A stretch of DNA of 64,000 nucleotides, from NCBI GenBank assembly GCA_030340625.1, contig JAOPHQ010002845.1:310001-374000 (forward strand), in the 5' to 3' direction. The notes beneath the pieces are model-generated. The model was not told the DNA's origin, did no database searches, and saw only the letters and a program-made list of their open reading frames with translations. Source of the stretch: Merluccius polli (Eukaryota; Chordata; Actinopteri; Gadiformes; Merlucciidae). Below, piece after piece: positions 1 to 11,210 of the stretch (position 1 is its first letter; the number at the start of each line of letters is the position of its first letter). Made by a program: the position numbers and the translations under genes.

Positions 1-143
1 GGCCCCTTCATGAGTCTTGCTGATACAGGAAACCCTCTTCCCTCTCAGGCCCTGGATGGTTGTTGCGGGTGTGTAGGGGATACTGCCCTCTAGGGACTGT
101 GGCAGAGTTTGGCGCTTGGTGACGTCCGTCACCCCTTGGTGGC

Positions 144-1394
144 CTATACCCCTGTTGCCGTGAATGCCCCTGTCAGGCCCGGCGCTAGGTATATTGGTGC
201 CCTAGGCGAGATTGTATATTGGCACCCTAGGCGAGATTGAGCGGGGGGGGGGGGGGGGGGCCTGTTGCTGTGAATGCCCCTGTTGCTGTGGGTAATCATC
301 TTGTTGTGATGTTTGGCATTCTCGCCTATTAATTCCCTAAGCTCTCCCTCGGTCAACCAATCACACGCCTCCTCTTCTCTCCTTATTTCATCTGAGCTGT
401 CATTGTCCTCGGTCTGTACTGTATCCTGGGCTGCCTGACTTTGCCTCAATCTAATTCCCTGTAGTCTAAATGGTGACATATCATTCCCCTCCCTGCTCCT
501 TGTTAGGTCAGGGCCGGGGGAGACGTGGCCATCTGACAGTTGGCCCTTAGTATGCTTATTATCATTGTTCTCGCGGGTTGTTATGGCTACGGGAGCGCCG
601 ACGCCTGCCTGAGTTGTTGTTCTTATTGCCGTCGGCCACCGGCTGCCACGATGTCCCCTAGCGTTTGGTGCTGTTTGACCCCATCTAGCTCCGGCTGTGC
701 TTCCCCCTATGTCTTGCCCTGGTTCGTAACCCGTATTCTGACCGATGTGTCTGGCTGCTGCATTTCGCTGTGTGTCCTGTATTAATGCCTCTAAATCCCT
801 CTGTCTATCCTTCAATTCCCTCGTAGCTGTTGCCATGGTAATCCTTTGTTCATGTACAAATGATTCCCATTCCTGTCGTGTGACTGCGTCTGCCTCTAGT
901 AAATCTGTGTCAAGGTCTAACGTCCCGCCTCTTACATTGATAACGGGGGCTTGGAGTCCCCCTGGTATGATAACAGTGCATGGGAGAGGTACTTTCGCGT
1001 CGGCTGTGTCGTCAGAGTCTGTGTCTGCGTCTAGTTGGGGGGCTGTTGGGCCTGTCGGCGAAACAGGCTCCGTCTTAGTCACTGTCCTGTGTATGTTTCT
1101 GTCCTTCGGAGCTTCTAGTGCTCGACATGTTAACGCTATTTTATGCACTAACGCTCTCCTCTCCTCTTTCTCCTCTAGAGTGGCTCTCCACTTATTTTTT
1201 GTTCCCCAATTTTGCTCTCCCTCTTCTGCCTTGTGCCTTTCTAACTCTTTTAACACAGCCCTCTCGGCCTTCGCCAGATAGGGTGACAATCTGTCCTGTT
1301 CCTCGTCTCCTGGTATCTGTCCCTTCTCCCTCCCTTCTTCATCCAGGTTACCTCGTAACCCTCCATTATCTTTCCCTGTGTATTCGGTGTACAC
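144..1394 (-). CDS. Gag-like ORF of the endogenous retrovirus (416 codons)
   Basis: This is a long open frame in the gag position, downstream of the LTR and primer site. The product is rich in charged residues, with a predicted coiled coil around residues 170-215 (RQEWESFVHEQR and following, many E/K/R/Q), a Gln/Gly/Arg-rich linker and a Pro run (RPPPPPPAQ) near the C terminus. No CCHC zinc knuckle is seen. A Met-initiated overlapping frame at 1250-1453 has an N-terminal part that may belong to the same protein, which would imply a frameshift near 1395-1410. The C terminus runs through a duplicated motif and an 18-G run, so the true end is uncertain. The gag identity comes from position and composition, not from a recognised domain. 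Confidence 0.5.
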   Translation of the reverse strand: MYTEYTGKDNGGLRGNLDEEGREKGQIPGDEEQDRLSPYLAKAERAVLKELERHKAEEGEQNWGTKNKWRATLEEKEERRALVHKIALTCRALEAPKDRNIHRTVTKTEPVSPTGPTAPQLDADTDSDDTADAKVPLPCTVIIPGGLQAPVINVRGGTLDLDTDLLEADAVTRQEWESFVHEQRITMATATRELKDRQRDLEALIQDTQRNAAARHIGQNTGYEPGQDIGGSTAGARWGQTAPNARGHRGSRWPTAIRTTTQAGVGAPVAITTRENNDNKHTKGQLSDGHVSPGPDLTRSREGNDMSPFRLQGIRLRQSQAAQDTVQTEDNDSSDEIRREEEACDWLTEGELRELIGENAKHHNKMITHSNRGIHSNRPPPPPPAQSRLGCQYTISPRAPIYLAPGLTGAFTATGV

Positions 1395-2374
1395 CCACTA
1401 CTCAATTGGATCCTGATTTGTTCCCATTGCTCTCCTATGGTATCCCCGTCCATTTTTACCCACTGTCTTTAACCAGTACACACTAAATCAACAAAACAAT
1501 TTTTATACACATACAGGGTCGGTGTGAATGACTCACGGTCTGCTCTCTGCACGAAATATTGCCCAGTAAGACAAGCTTCTAGGCTGATAATATCAGTCCG
1601 GTCTCACCCAAGCTTCATGCAGAAACTTTTAGACACACTTTCCCCGTATCCAACCACCCGTTTTTCCCCACAGAAAAATATTTTCAAATTGTTTTTTTTT
1701 TTTTTTTTTTTTGTATATACCCCACAGAACAGGCGTTAGACGAGACTTATGAGAATCTCACGAAAAGTCTAACCCCTGGAACCACCCACACAATACAATA
1801 TTCCTAAATCATGATTTTCGGGCCGTCTCCAACAGACTCCGGGAAATGATACCCTTGGGCTACTCTGGCTACCCTCTCAGAGTTCCCTCTTCTGGTCTTG
1901 AAAGGAACCAGCTACCTTGGGGTCGTATACCCTCTTTTCTCCTCCGCCAATTGATGTACTTATGGCAAGGACGGGGCGGAATTTAAACCGCTGGCTCTTT
2001 GTGGGGCTCTTCCTCCCCACTAGGGATTCCAACCCTTGGGCGGTCTCTGCGCGTACGTTTTCACGGGCAGGCCCCCTATTTGGCTACGTCCTAAAAAGGA
2101 GCGTCCCTGGCTCTTTGTGGGGCTCTTCCTCCCCAACAGGATTCCAACCCTCGGGCGGTCTCTGCGTTCGTTACACGGCAGGTCCCCTATGTTGCACACT
2201 ATACTGGTTTAAACTATGTCTAGGACGGGTATCACAAGTGACTTCAAAACAGTTTTGGTAATGCCCAATCGCAGAATTTTGTTATAACAGGCTTCTGCTT
2301 ACCTTTTTTATGTGGATCCACGTAGTTCTGCTGTCACTCGGTCCTCTCGCCCACTGGGTCACTTCTTCGTCTTC

Positions 2375-2394
2375 ATCACGTCTCGGGGTCACCA
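2375..2394 (-). promoter_or_regulatory. Retroviral primer-binding site, tRNA-Trp-like
   Basis: The minus strand reads TGGTGACCCCGAGACGTGAT two bases after the LTR end. This matches the tRNA-Trp primer site known from avian sarcoma/leukosis viruses except for a 2-base AG insertion. The position directly after the LTR is correct for a primer site. Confidence 0.65.
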
Positions 2395-2396
2395 AT

Positions 2397-3263
2397 TGTT
2401 GTGAGAGGCGGTTTCAAAGCGATGATGATGGAAAAAAATGAAACCCCTACTCACGCGTGTTTGTTAATGAAGCGATAGAAGAAGTTGTTTAGCTTTAAGA
2501 AATAATCAGTTTTATTTTTAACACCAGTATAATGTGCAGAGTTTTTAACAGATATATATCTGGGTCCCACTACGTTTCCCTGACCGAACAACAAAGTATG
2601 TGTGTGTCAGTTCGCGAAGTCTGAGCACACATATCTCTGGCTCAAGATGTTATATACACAAACAATGCAACCGTCATCACAAAAGGCTGGCTGTCTACGT
2701 TTCCCCATGTCATCCTCGTATTATCTGACTCCCACTGTTCTTTACATGTTCACAGACAAGCCTGCCTGTTCTTTACTATCATATGTTTATCACCATGTAT
2801 TCTGCACATGTCACCAACAATGTACTCGTTCTGATCATGTGGAGTTGCTTTTATAATTATATGCCTCTGCTTATATCTCATGATTCTGTCTTACTTCAGC
2901 AGAAAGGCCCCGAGGTTTAGTGTGACCCAATTCATTGGTCATCTGATAGATCTAACATATAACCATACCTTCACTGTTGACGTCTTCCCTGTGTCATCCT
3001 CGTATTATCTGACTCCCATTGTTCTTTACATGTTCAAAGACAAGCCTGCCTGTTCTTTACTATCATATGATTATCACCATGTATTCTGCACGTCACCAAC
3101 AATGTACTCATTCTGATCATGTGGAGTTTCGCTCCTATGATTACATGCTTCTGCTTATCTCATGCTTCTGTCTTACTTCAGCAGAAAGGCCCCGAGGTTA
3201 GTGTGACCCAATTCATTGGTCATCTGATAGATCTAACATATAACCATACCTTCAATGTCAACA
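2397..3263 (-). repeat. 5' LTR of the endogenous retrovirus, 867 bp
   Basis: On the minus strand it begins TGTTGACATTG and ends CTCACAACA, giving TGTTG/CAACA inverted ends, and it abuts the primer-binding site. An AATAAA signal lies at 2511-2516 on the minus strand and a TATATAA-like box near 2649-2656. The U3 part holds a direct tandem duplication with a period of about 284 bp (copies begin near 2709 and 2993), like the duplicated enhancers of many retroviral LTRs. The partner LTR is outside the window, so the outer boundary rests on the inverted ends only. Confidence 0.7.
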
Positions 3264-4560
3264 AGGCAGGTAGTGAGGGTGGGGTGGGTGGCTGAGGTGA
3301 TGGTTTTGGAGGAGAGGTAGAGTTAGGTGTCATCAGCGTAGCAGTGAAAATGGAGGCCGTGACAACGAATAGGAGGGGACCAAGTACAGAACCCGGGGAA
3401 CTCCATGGGTAACTGGGGCGGATTTTCAATTGTTGATGGAGATGTATTGATGCCTGTCGGTGGTGCCGGTTAATCCAAGGGACTAGTGGAGGCATGAGAG
3501 TGAGATGGAATGGTTGATGGTATCGTAGGTGGCATTGAGGTGCAGGTGGATGAGGATGGTAAGGAAGCCAGAGTCAGCAGAGAAAAGTATGTTGTTGGGG
3601 ATTTTCAGTAGGCGGTTTCTGTGCTTTGTTTGGAGCGGAAGATGGATTGTAAAGGTTCAATGAGGTTAATAGAGTCGAGGTGGGATTAAAGTTGAGCAGC
3701 GACAGCAGTGACCACAGAAAAGGTAGGTTTGATATGGGCCGGTAGTTGTTAGGGGTGTCAAGGTCGAGTCCGGGTTCCAAGTCCTGGAAGAGGCCAGTGG
3801 ACAGGGAGGAGTTAATTATATTGGTGATGAGCGGGGAGAGTGTGGGGACGCAGGCCTTTACTAGAAAGGAGTGGATAGGGTCGAGGGCACAGGTTGAGGA
3901 CTTCATGCTTGTGATGATAGAGGATAGGTCAGTTTTGGTGATTTCACTGAAGGATGTAAATGAGGGGTTTGGGAGTAGTGGTAGGTTGGGTTGTGGGCAA
4001 GGGAGGGTGGTGGAAGAGGAAGCAGCCAGCTGATTGTGGATGGTGTCAATTTTTGATTGTAAAAATGATAGAAATTAATTGCAATTTGCTGGTGGTGAAG
4101 GAGTTGGAGATGGTGTCCATGGGTTTGAGGAGTTTGTTGATGGTGGAGAAAAGCGTTTTGGGGTTGTTGCAGCCAGATTGGATAATGGAGGAGTAGTGGG
4201 AAGAGTGTGCACTATTGAGGGCATCTTTATATTGTTGTTGGTGAAGTTTGTAGGCATCCAGGTGGACAGTGAGACCCATTCTTTTGGAGAGTCATTCTCC
4301 AGTTGACGGCCCTTGGCTTTGAGATAGTGGAGTTGATCGTTGTACCAAGCGGCGGAGTGTGTGAAGGAGACGAGTTTGTTTTTTATGGGGGCAATCTGAT
4401 CTAGACTGGAGAATGCGTCATTGTAGGTGTTAACCAGTGATGGCCAGATGGTTGGAGATGGTGAGGTCAGTGCTTGTCAGGTTACCGATGGTGATACCAA
4501 AAGACACAGTTTATCGGAGCGGGAACTGGAGCTGCTACATTACATTTTACATTTAAATTT
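3264..4560 (-). mobile_element. Decayed L2-type LINE fragment (reverse transcriptase remnants)
   Basis: Several minus-strand frames are recognisable pieces of a non-LTR reverse transcriptase. One lies at 4046-4279 (linker before RT, with FSTINKLLKP). One lies at 3574-3906, with LDPIHSFLVKACVPTLSP followed by NNYRPISNLPFL. The third lies at 3220-3495, with PGSVLGPLLFVV, and its shifted frame retains a trace of the catalytic region. They are in the right order but broken by frameshifts and stops, so the copy is dead. Its left edge abuts the retroviral LTR. An inverted repeat at 4558-4602 (TTTAGGGCATTTAGC and its complement) marks the right side and is probably a separate small repeat. Confidence 0.75.
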
Positions 4561-4602
4561 ACATTTAGGGCATTTAGCGTCTGCTAAATGCCCTAAATGT
4601 AA
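4558..4602. repeat. Short palindromic repeat
   Basis: TTTACATTTAGGGCATTTAGC is followed after four bases by its complement. The motif resembles a widespread fish repeat end rather than a gene signal. Confidence 0.6.
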
Positions 4603-4639
4603 ATTTAGGGCACCAGCTCCTGGTGGAGCTGGTGGAACA

Positions 4640-7600
4640 GGATTGGGCATGCAGGTATGTAACCACAACATCAGTCAAAGTCGCGATCGAGTAGAGAAAG
4701 TGTCCAGGCCGAATGTGACAGAAGATGGAGAACGGTTGAATTTGAGGCATGATAAAAGTCAAAGAATTAGAAATCTAGAACGAAATAGAAGATAATCTCA
4801 GGTGGAGAAGCGGCGACCAAACAACGCCAGCATCGTCTCACACACTGGAAGTCAATAGATGTCAGATGTCAATACAATAGAGTCATAAAGCAGCTCATCC
4901 CTAGAGCAATTAATAAGGCAATGTGATTAACCCAGTATTGAACTGTATTGATCTAAAAGCAGAAAAAAAATCAACACAATCGGAGAGGATTTGAATTCCT
5001 ATTTTTATTCTCCGTTGTTATTATTATTATTTTGGCGCTGGTGATTTTGAAATGTGCATGTGCTACCGTTTGGAACCGGTTCTCAACAGGAACTGGTTCT
5101 CAACTCCCATACCTAGTCCTTAATGTCCGCTTTGATATTTAAAAGACTAGACGTCTCTAGCTTACTGCCAAGTAATTCTGTGCCCTCTTGAATGGTGTGT
5201 GTGTTTTTTTAATCTTCTGATGACCTTGTGGTGAGGGATCACTTCCTGTTGGACTAGAGCTACTAAATAGAGCTACTTCTTTCATGTAAAATAGACCCCA
5301 GGTTTCTAGCTTACTCCCAAGTCATTTTAGGCCCCCATAAATACAGTTGTTTGTGTCTTCTGATGACCTCCCAATGACCATGGAAATTCTGTGGATTTTG
5401 TAAATAGAATCATAGGCAGTTATTACACTAACCGATTCTGATTCATAGATTATATGGCTGGATTGACAGAGTCAATGTCTCCAACTCTAAGAAAATACTC
5501 CAAAGGGGGTAACACATCAGATGATGGCTTATCAGCCCGGCCAGGGGGGGCCATGGCCACCCTGATACAAGCCCCTCCCTCCTAATAAGTCGCATATGCA
5601 CGATACGCTTAGGTTTAATATGCTTCTATCTGATATTTTATATTAATTACTATTCATTTAAATCAATACTTAATACACTATCCAACAAACAAGTGCTGTG
5701 TGTGTACCATTAGTAACAAGCCACCATTGAGTTTCTTTTAATAACTCCATTGCTTTGTGTTGAAACAGTTAACTCGCTTGCTAATATAAACTGATGGAGT
5801 TTCCCCTGGGTCTGCCCAGGTCTATCAGTGGGCGTGTCCCCATGGGGGAGGACGGACAGTGTGGTATCGGTCATTTGTCGTCATCTGGCCCTGTTGTGGC
5901 CAGATGACGCCATATTTGGCGGAAACGCAAGAATGTTGAAAAGTGAGAGAGCCACCACTTTCTTTTTAATACATCCGTGTGTTTTGTTGAAATAGATTGC
6001 TATTTGTTCTTCTTGCTCAATTGTTAAACTGTTTTGGCCAGATAAATGTTTTGTCGATGCCAAAAGTTTCTGTGAAGTGAATTGAATTCAAGCAGGTGGA
6101 GACTTGCACTGCATGTTGTAGTCCAGGAGGTTTTCTGCACATGTGCTTTGTGTGTGTGGGTTTGTTTGATGAAAAGAAAGGAACAGTCTACCCCTAGTGG
6201 CCAACTTACAAATAACTTTACAGCGTGTGCTAATGAGCTAATGCTACCACTATGCATGCTATTTACTGCTGTAACTGCATGAGGTCTAACATAAGACATT
6301 TACTTTAATTCTTATATTCAACTTTTCAATTTCCAGCTTAATTATTTTTGAATTATTTCTATTTCGCAGTATTTGTTGTTTTTAGAACAATACTCACCAT
6401 TAAGGACAAAACACAAACACATGCTTTATGCCACTTCCTCTCCTATTAGTGACTATTGACCTCTGAATCAAAGTCTAATACCAATGTACATGATGATACT
6501 AATGTATGCTTAAAGTGTGCATGTGTATAGCTATACAAGGTGATTCAGTAACAAAGTAGTTCACATTGTTTGTTAACATCCTTTTGAGGTAACCTGGTTA
6601 AAGTAATCATTTAAAATTAATTCGGAAGTAATGGGTTTACCTTGCAAATGCCAACCCCTAATGCTGTCATGCTTTGTGCTGAACCTACTAAACCGCCCTC
6701 ATCTATTTGTTATCTTCGTACACCACCGCCTCACACCCACAGAGTCAACATCCTGTAGTGTCTCTATTACGCCTATCCTATGGGCTGAACATTAGAATCA
6801 GACAGGATTTTTTGATTGTACCCCATACACGGCATCCTTCAACATTCCAGTATGGAAGCCTGGTTAGCCTATGACGGGTAAGATCCCACTTGAATCCCTG
6901 GGACAACCTAAGACAGTCACAGTCATGATTACTTGGCCAAATCACTGTGAGCAGTGACTCACTTGATTATAAAGTGACGAGAAGACAAGAAAGAGATGAA
7001 ACCATCAAAGGAAAAGCTGTTTGAGTTGAGAGGTGGAAGAGGGACAGGTGTCAGACATGTTTGCTCAGGCAGCAGAAGTGGTGGCCTTAACTAGGGCATG
7101 CCACCATTTTGCTGGGGAAACCCTCACGTGTATACTGACTTGCATTGTACTTTTAGTGTAGTACATGACTTGGTAAACTTTGGCACTAGCATGGTTTCAA
7201 AGCAACTGATGGTAAACCCATATCACATCAAACTTTGGTTTCCTCTGGAGACATATGTGGAAGAAATTTACCCTTACATTTAATGATAATACATAATTAT
7301 TGTCTTGCCATTATGCTATATGAATCTAATAAGTGTGGAGAAATACAGAGAATCACAGATGGGAAACTCTTACATAAATAAACCTTTGATGTTCAGTGCC
7401 CCCAATATCATTAGATTCTCAGGGTGTTGCCCTGAGGGGAACAGGACAGAGTCACAGGTCAGGGTGGCTAAATCACCTAAACACTCACGTCAACATCCTG
7501 CTGACACTGGGGTGAACCTAGTCTCTTGTGTTGATAATGCAGCCCCTTGCAGTTGTTAATTACACAGCAAGATAATGTAAGCACCCAATGAGTCTAATCA

Positions 7601-7749
7601 CACATCTGTATTTACCCCTTTTGTCTCCCGGTCAGAGGGGGGTCAACTGAGAACCCTGTGACTGTCGTAAACATAGACCTGGGAAGAGTCACTTACAGTC
7701 ACACACTCTAGTCTCTTTGTCTCTATTCTACTTACACATGTTTAATTAG
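4640..7749. other. Intergenic stretch with no recognisable gene
   Basis: Short frames only, none with a recognisable domain. The one element I can place is 5060-5117, a terminal fragment of the same hAT family that is complete at 43429-43891: the GAACCGGTTCT motif and the CCCATACCTAG end are shared, in opposite orientation. The rest is unassigned. Confidence 0.5.
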
Positions 7750-7753
7750 TTAA

Positions 7754-8924
7754 AGGCCGTGGTGCAGGTTAAACACCACTGTCGATTAATGGGTACATAA
7801 AGCACTCAAGATATGTATATAAAGTTAGAAATGTCTCCAAAATGGTGTTAAAGTCCAGTTTTTGGTAGTAACGGTTCTTTTTAACGCAATTCGGCGATGA
7901 CGTCACATGAGGGAGACGTGGTGGAAGGTAGCCTCAGCCTTGTACTAGAACTATGGTGTCTAACTGGGATGGAACATTTATGATGGCCCACAGCCATATA
8001 ATTTCGAACCGGTCAGACGTGAGAGGGCGAATGAGGAATTGCCGAGAGCCGATGGCCGTCAAAGACAATTAAATGCATGGTCAGAGGAGTGGAGAGTTGG
8101 TGAAGTGTCCTGGTGAGTTGCTAGCTACCATTTAGAAACGCAGCAACGAGCGCTGGAGCTAGTCTATGAACAGCAGTGCATAGGGTTGCCAACCGTCCCT
8201 TGAAAAACGGATTTAGAAACAAAAGCACCCGTCCCGTATTGAGCTGAAAAGGGACGCACTTTGTCCCGTATTACTGAGAGAGTCAAAAAATAGTCCGTAA
8301 AATGCCAATGGAAAATGAATAACAGGGCGCTTTATATGGACATTTACGGTAAAGCTGTTCCCGGGCCCTGTCCTGCTCTGTGACCAATGAGCTGACAGCA
8401 TATTCACACACGAGTATGACGATACAGAATACGCTCATCCCATTGGTCGAGGTACTGTCGCTCACGGAGAAGATAGCGGAAGACAACAAAGCAGCATGGG
8501 TGACGCTGACAGTGACACAGACGCCGGCACTGCTTTATGGGGCGGTACACCTTCGAGCAGCAATGCGACTAGTACATCAACTACTGCAAATACTGATGAT
8601 AGATTGATAGATAAATACTATATGTATTTATCTATTTATCTGTATAATCTGCTGAACAATCTCTTACAAGTCTCTCTCTACTCGTGTTTCTCAATGGTCT
8701 CAAGGCGGGCTTTGGTCTGTCGTCTCCCCGACGTGACGTCATGCAATGCATTGTGGGGGAAATGAGAATCAATCGCAAACTGCTAAAATAGTAGCTACTT
8801 TTTCGTATTATATTACGTTTTGTGATACCCAACAACATCAAATACAATGAATAACAGTTTAAATGTTTATTACCAACAAGCAAATGCGCAAGTTCATTAG
8901 AAAATTAAACCTGCACCACGGCCT
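7754..8924. mobile_element. TTAA-flanked element with inverted ends, carrying an inserted hAT piece
   Basis: The ends AGGCCGTGGTGCAGGTT and AACCTGCACCACGGCCT are inverted and each is flanked by TTAA (7750-7753 and 8925-8928), the target duplication of piggyBac- and Kolobok-type transposons. No transposase frame of its own is visible. Its interior (about 8184-8600) starts TAGGGTTGCCAACCGTCCC, a typical hAT end, followed by a short frame from 8496 (MGDADSDTDAG) that could be the start of a hAT transposase, so this appears to be a nested 5' hAT fragment. Confidence 0.65.
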
Positions 8925-9278
8925 TTAACGTTATCTTTAAAGTTTAATCATTGCATACTCTGAGTGGATTCTACAATCATAAATTGTGGTATTGTAGTCA
9001 ATTGGTTGAATTATTGGATAGATGTAATTTTCATTGTGCTCATACAGGTTGTCATGCATCTTTATGTTGATTCATATTTTGTTACAGGTACATTTGTTTT
9101 CTTTGATTTGTTACTTTACTCAAGATTGGTATTTGTTATATGTAAACTATCTCAAATCAGTGATTTAGTTTGTAGTTAATTTTATCTCACAAGTACATGT
9201 GCTGCAGAAGTGTAATGGTATGCCCAGCTGGTGTGGAGCTGTGAAAGGGCCACAGGGGAGGAGCCTAATCTTTAGGTT

Positions 9279-9316
9279 CGAATAGGTAAACAATGTATAC
9301 ATTGTTTACCTATTCG
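9279..9316. repeat. Perfect 38-bp palindrome
   Basis: CGAATAGGTAAACAATGTA is followed immediately by its exact reverse complement, with no spacer. It is too short to be a MITE and has no clear target duplication. Confidence 0.9.
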
Positions 9317-9399
9317 GTTGTTGTGATTGGGTGATTAATGCATGGAGGAGGAAACCACAAAGGTAGCCAATATAACCTGAAGTCTGACTCAAGAATATC

Positions 9400-10150
9400 A
9401 GTTCTTTGTCAAACCAACTCGGCTATATTTGTGCTTGCTCTCGAGTACAAATAAAGTCTTTATCTTTCATGCTTCAGATCTCACAAACTCACTTATTTTG
9501 TAAATGTTGTACAAAGTTTTTTCCACAACACATACAGGCAGAGGCTAATTACTTAGCTGATATGGCAGCTGGATGGGCTACGCAAGAGGGCTGTACATCA
9601 CCATATTGCTCTGTAGCTCCTGTTTATTCAATCTTTTCAGCTAATTATAGTTCCCCTCAGGTTGATCTACATATTCTACAATCACACGCAACACAAGCTG
9701 ATATTAAATATTGGCATAAAAACGGAGTTACTACCCCAGGTACAAACATCTGTTACATGACATTGATCATCATATAGCATTGCCAGCTAGCGCTCTTCCA
9801 TTTCTTGTCAGACATTTTCATGGTATGTCTCATGTCAGCCAAAAGGGGGTCGTAAGAGACATAATGGTGAGATTTTGTATTTGGAGTCCATAAATTCTTA
9901 GCTCTTGTTTGACGTGAACAAGAACAAATATAAGAAAACCAGGGGTGTACCATGATGCCCTACCACCTCCATCAGTGCCATTTCAGTCACTACAAATAGA
10001 TTTTCATGCCCCCTAAAGAACCTATTAAATATATGCTTGTCATAGTAGATGAACGAACAGTGGTGACAATACTAGCTAAAGAAACTATTCTGCTCTACAG
10101 AATACCAACTAGTATCAATAATGACAATGGAATGCATTTTATGCCATCCT
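9400..10150 (+). pseudogene. Endogenous retrovirus pol remnant (RNase H end and integrase)
   Basis: The frame 9406-9777 contains QAEANYLADMAAGWATQEG, typical of the end of retroviral RNase H. Downstream pieces in shifting frames read like integrase: LPFLVRHFHG..HVSQKG (zinc-binding HH part, about 9790-9850), then KEPIKYMLVIVDE and RIPTSINNDNG (core with catalytic Asp positions, about 10010-10135). Stops and frameshifts break it, so it is not functional. No LTR could be bounded, although an AATAAA just upstream (about 9448) may belong to one. It is on the opposite strand to the ERV at the left edge. Confidence 0.62.
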
Positions 10151-10363
10151 AGCTGAAAACACAATGACTCCAAATGCAACAATTAAATTAACTGTGGTGT
10201 GGGGAAAAGGGGGTCCGTGTCTCCCCGGAGACATGGACGTTGTGTTATGTGTTTATGCCGATGCACTTATTGAGAAATTGAATGGCATCTATGGTGATGT
10301 ATCTCTCTCTCCCTTCCTATGCCCTCCGATCAACCCACACACCCATTCCTCCCCTGTGAACAG

Positions 10364-11210
10364 GGGCCTCATTTATAAAGTTCTCTGCGCATGAAAATCT
10401 TGCGGAAACAGGGATGAAATGTGCGTATGCATATTTCACCACCAACGTCGTGATTTATTAAAAAAAAAACCTTGCGGAAAAGAGTGCGCAGTTCTACGCA
10501 TCCTTTCACCCTGGAGTAAAGCTCCCGCAAAGTTTTTCAAACAGTGAACTCCGGAGACGACCACAGGAAGAAGGTGGCGGTAAATGCACTATATGTGTTT
10601 GCAAACCGCCAATAACGCCAAAAGAAGAAGATGCTACCCCCGGAGCTCATTGCGGACCCAACGCACATTGCGCACCACATATGACTTCAGAGTTATTTAT
10701 TTATGTATATATTTATTTTATGAAAAGCACCCATTATGAAATATGAATTAAAGCAAAATTATGTTCAACACACTACAGCCCTTTCAAATCACAATCCTCG
10801 GCCAGACCAACTGTATCACATCAGGGAACCGAACAAAATAGACTTGCGTTGGTCTACTTCATTTAGAAGCACTTCGATCTCCGAATCCGAAAAACGCGCT
10901 TTCTTTTAAAAAGGTGCATCCATTTTTCTCTCTAATGATTGGTCAGAAAAGGCTCCTTTTATATACTTAATATTAAGTGATTAATTAGCATTAACCTTTT
11001 AAGGACTATTATGGGATGGACTTGGGAGGAGCAGAGCGCTCGTGCACGCACGCCAAATTAGACGCACGTTGGTATTTATAACGAGAAGAGTGCGTACAGG
11101 TGTGCGCAGCAAGGTTTTATAAATCGGAATGTTTTTGTGCATACGCACATTCTGAGGTTTGGCCGTACGTTCTAGGCAGGGTTTCACGCAGAGTTTTATA
11201 AATGAGGCCC
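10364..11210. mobile_element. PIF/Harbinger-like non-autonomous element
   Basis: The ends GGGCCTCATTTATAAA and TTTATAAATGAGGCCC are exact inverted repeats, each flanked by CAG (10361-10363 and 11211-11213). A 3-bp duplication of the CWG type and ends starting GGGCC fit the Harbinger superfamily. No transposase frame is visible in the 847 bp. Confidence 0.65.

Larger units (their letters stand above)
1..3263 (-). mobile_element. Endogenous retrovirus, 5' part (LTR, primer site, leader, gag-like ORF), cut by the window edge
   Basis: Reading on the minus strand, an LTR is followed directly by a primer-binding site, a leader of about 0.9 kb and a long gag-like reading frame, which is the layout of the 5' part of a retrovirus. 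The 3' part (pol, env, second LTR) would lie left of the window. No pol or env similarity is seen here. The leader contains a tandem duplication: the segment from 1991 recurs from 2107 with a period of about 116 bp. A homopolymer of 18 G lies at 243-260 next to two near-identical copies of a ~26-bp motif at about 189-240, so the gag 3' region has been altered by slippage or duplication. Confidence 0.72.
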
